Source of the DNA: UBA1479 sp963976055
GTDB lineage: Bacteria; Pseudomonadota; Alphaproteobacteria; Rhodospirillales; Casp-alpha2
Assembly (NCBI GenBank): GCA_963976055.1
Contig: CAXBJB010000006.1
Coordinates: 1 to 64,000, forward strand
Length of the DNA: 64,000 bases
Direction of reading: 5' to 3'
In this document: piece by piece, positions 63,269-64,000 of the stretch
Numbering within the stretch: the stretch's first letter is position 1
Layout: the number at the start of each line of letters is the position of its first letter
Notes under the pieces: generated by a model
What the model saw: only the letters and a program-made list of their open reading frames with translations
The model's database searches: none
Told to the model about the DNA's origin: nothing
Position numbers and translations under genes: made by a program

Positions 63269-63808
63269 ATGGACGCAAAAACCCTTTGCCTGGGCGTGCT
63301 CGTGATGGGCGACGCCTCGGGCTATGAAATCCGCAAGATGTTCGAAGAAGGGCCCTTCGCTCACTTCCAGGACGTCGGCTACGGGTCCATTTATCCGGCC
63401 CTGGCAAAACTGTCAGAGGAAGGCCTGATCGCGGTGACCGATACCCCCGGTGAAGGCCATCCGGATAAGAAAGTCTATGCGGTGACCCCGGCCGGGCGCG
63501 CGGTGTTCCGGCAATCGCTGGCGCGGGCCCCCATGCAAGACAAGATCCGGTCCGACGCGGCGTTCCTGATGTTTTTTGCCGAGTTCCTGGACCGTGATCA
63601 CCTGCACGCGGTCTATGACGACTACCTCGCCTTCTATCGCGCGCGGGTCGAGACCATGCAGGGACTGGACCCCGAGGGCGTGCCCGAGGGCCGCCTGTTC
63701 GTGCGCGGTCTGGGGCTGGCGTTCTATCAGGCGGTGGTCACCTACATGACTGAAAACCGTGACCTGCTTTTGAACGCAGGGTCCGGCAAGACCGACGCGG
63801 CGGAATAG
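63269..63808 (+). CDS. PadR family transcriptional regulator
   Basis: A 179-residue regulator. The PadR winged helix is visible (LCLGVLVMGDASGYEIRKMF, YGSIYPALAKLSEEGLI, KKVYAVTPAGRAVFR); the C-terminal half is helical and could sense a hydrophobic or phenolic ligand. It starts 10 bases before a gene resembling an efflux adaptor, so it probably represses that efflux operon. The start ATG at 63269 is preferred because an upstream frame to 63197 has no PadR sequence. Confidence 0.9.
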   Translation: MDAKTLCLGVLVMGDASGYEIRKMFEEGPFAHFQDVGYGSIYPALAKLSEEGLIAVTDTPGEGHPDKKVYAVTPAGRAVFRQSLARAPMQDKIRSDAAFLMFFAEFLDRDHLHAVYDDYLAFYRARVETMQGLDPEGVPEGRLFVRGLGLAFYQAVVTYMTENRDLLLNAGSGKTDAAE

Positions 63809-63818
63809 GGATACCTTC

Positions 63819-64000
63819 ATGAAATTGCCGATCAAACCATCTTATGCCGCAGCCACGGTCCTTGCCCTGGTTGCCATCGCGTGGATTTTCTCCGGCAATC
63901 TGGAACAAGCGAAACGTCATTACGGCTTCACCGTCGCTGACCCCGCCACCGCGCCGGCGGTCGGAACCGCGGGTGACGATAAGGCCGCAGCAGGCGCCGG
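63819..64000 (+). CDS. Efflux-type membrane fusion protein, truncated by the window edge
   Basis: The first 60 codons only; the gene continues beyond the window. The N-terminal signal/membrane segment (AAATVLALVAIAWIFSG) and the following Ala/Thr-rich linker fit RND-type membrane fusion proteins (HlyD/AcrA family). It lies 10 bases after the PadR regulator on the same strand, consistent with a regulator-efflux operon. The call depends on the unseen part. Confidence 0.55.
   Translation, partial: MKLPIKPSYAAATVLALVAIAWIFSGNLEQAKRHYGFTVADPATAPAVGTAGDDKAAAGA

Overview
The window is about 64 kb of a GC-rich chromosome with tightly packed genes on both strands. It most resembles a free-living alphaproteobacterium of Rhodospirillales type. 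The evidence is an ATM1-type exporter, GcvA-like LysR regulators, response regulators with a GPDRR tail, a GTTC-N7-GTTC LexA box of the alphaproteobacterial kind, and an alphaproteobacterial TPP riboswitch in front of thiC. No rRNA genes, phage, CRISPR array or complete insertion sequence was seen. One tRNA gene (Gln, anticodon CTG) is present.

Layout. 1-9.3 kb: a PAS-type protein, a TauE/SafE permease, an ATM1-like ABC exporter, a response regulator with an Hpt-like partner, a small gene with a textbook LexA box in its promoter, a membrane-anchored transglutaminase-like protein and guaA. 9.5-13.8 kb: secreted Ala-rich and Cys-rich proteins, a two-subunit ThDP decarboxylase, a haloacetate-dehalogenase-like hydrolase and an AhpD-like protein. 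13.86-15.53 kb: an AT-rich island carrying one KAP-family P-loop NTPase. 15.6-24.6 kb: thiC with its riboswitch, an SNase-like lipoprotein without the usual catalytic residues, a FetAB-type ABC pair, a mandelate-racemase-type gene broken by one in-frame stop, a 2-hydroxyacid dehydrogenase, DUF4126 and TerB-like proteins and a hydrolase. 24.7-29.1 kb: a TauD-like dioxygenase, an RsmB-like methyltransferase and an ECF sigma/anti-sigma pair next to a COG4315-type secreted protein. 29.3-31.7 kb: a TolQ/ExbB-type proton-channel cluster whose ExbD-like partner carries an unusual periplasmic beta domain. 31.7-38.9 kb: a PPOX protein, guaB, rlmE, ppx/gppA, tRNA-Gln, a second GPDRR-tailed response regulator, a DUF3012 lipoprotein and mnmC. 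39-46.4 kb: argE, a MATE transporter, a cyclic-nucleotide-binding-domain protein, an internally duplicated SGSHGG protein, a YeeE/YedE pair, an EamA transporter and etfAB. 46.7-53.9 kb: a histidine kinase, a DUF3299 protein, a Zur box followed by a ZrgA-like/ABC operon, an aldo-keto reductase and a TPR-2OG oxygenase protein. 54-64 kb: structured repeats, small genes, two LysR regulators, a 2-hydroxyacid dehydrogenase, ChrA, an SHMT-like enzyme, an SLC13/TrkA-C permease, and a PadR regulator ahead of a cut-off gene at the right edge.

Most of the window is housekeeping and metal or small-molecule metabolism. The parts most worth a second look are: (i) the proton-channel cluster at 29.3-31.1 kb, which looks like an uncharacterised proton-driven envelope machine; (ii) the lone KAP NTPase island; (iii) the small gene at 4.5 kb with a LexA box between its -35 and -10 elements; (iv) the perfect 19-bp Zur palindrome ahead of a ZrgA-ABC operon; and (v) the mandelate racemase homologue with a nonsense codon and a Lys-to-Arg change at a catalytic position. 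All functional calls come from reading motifs and remembered family features; no database search was run.
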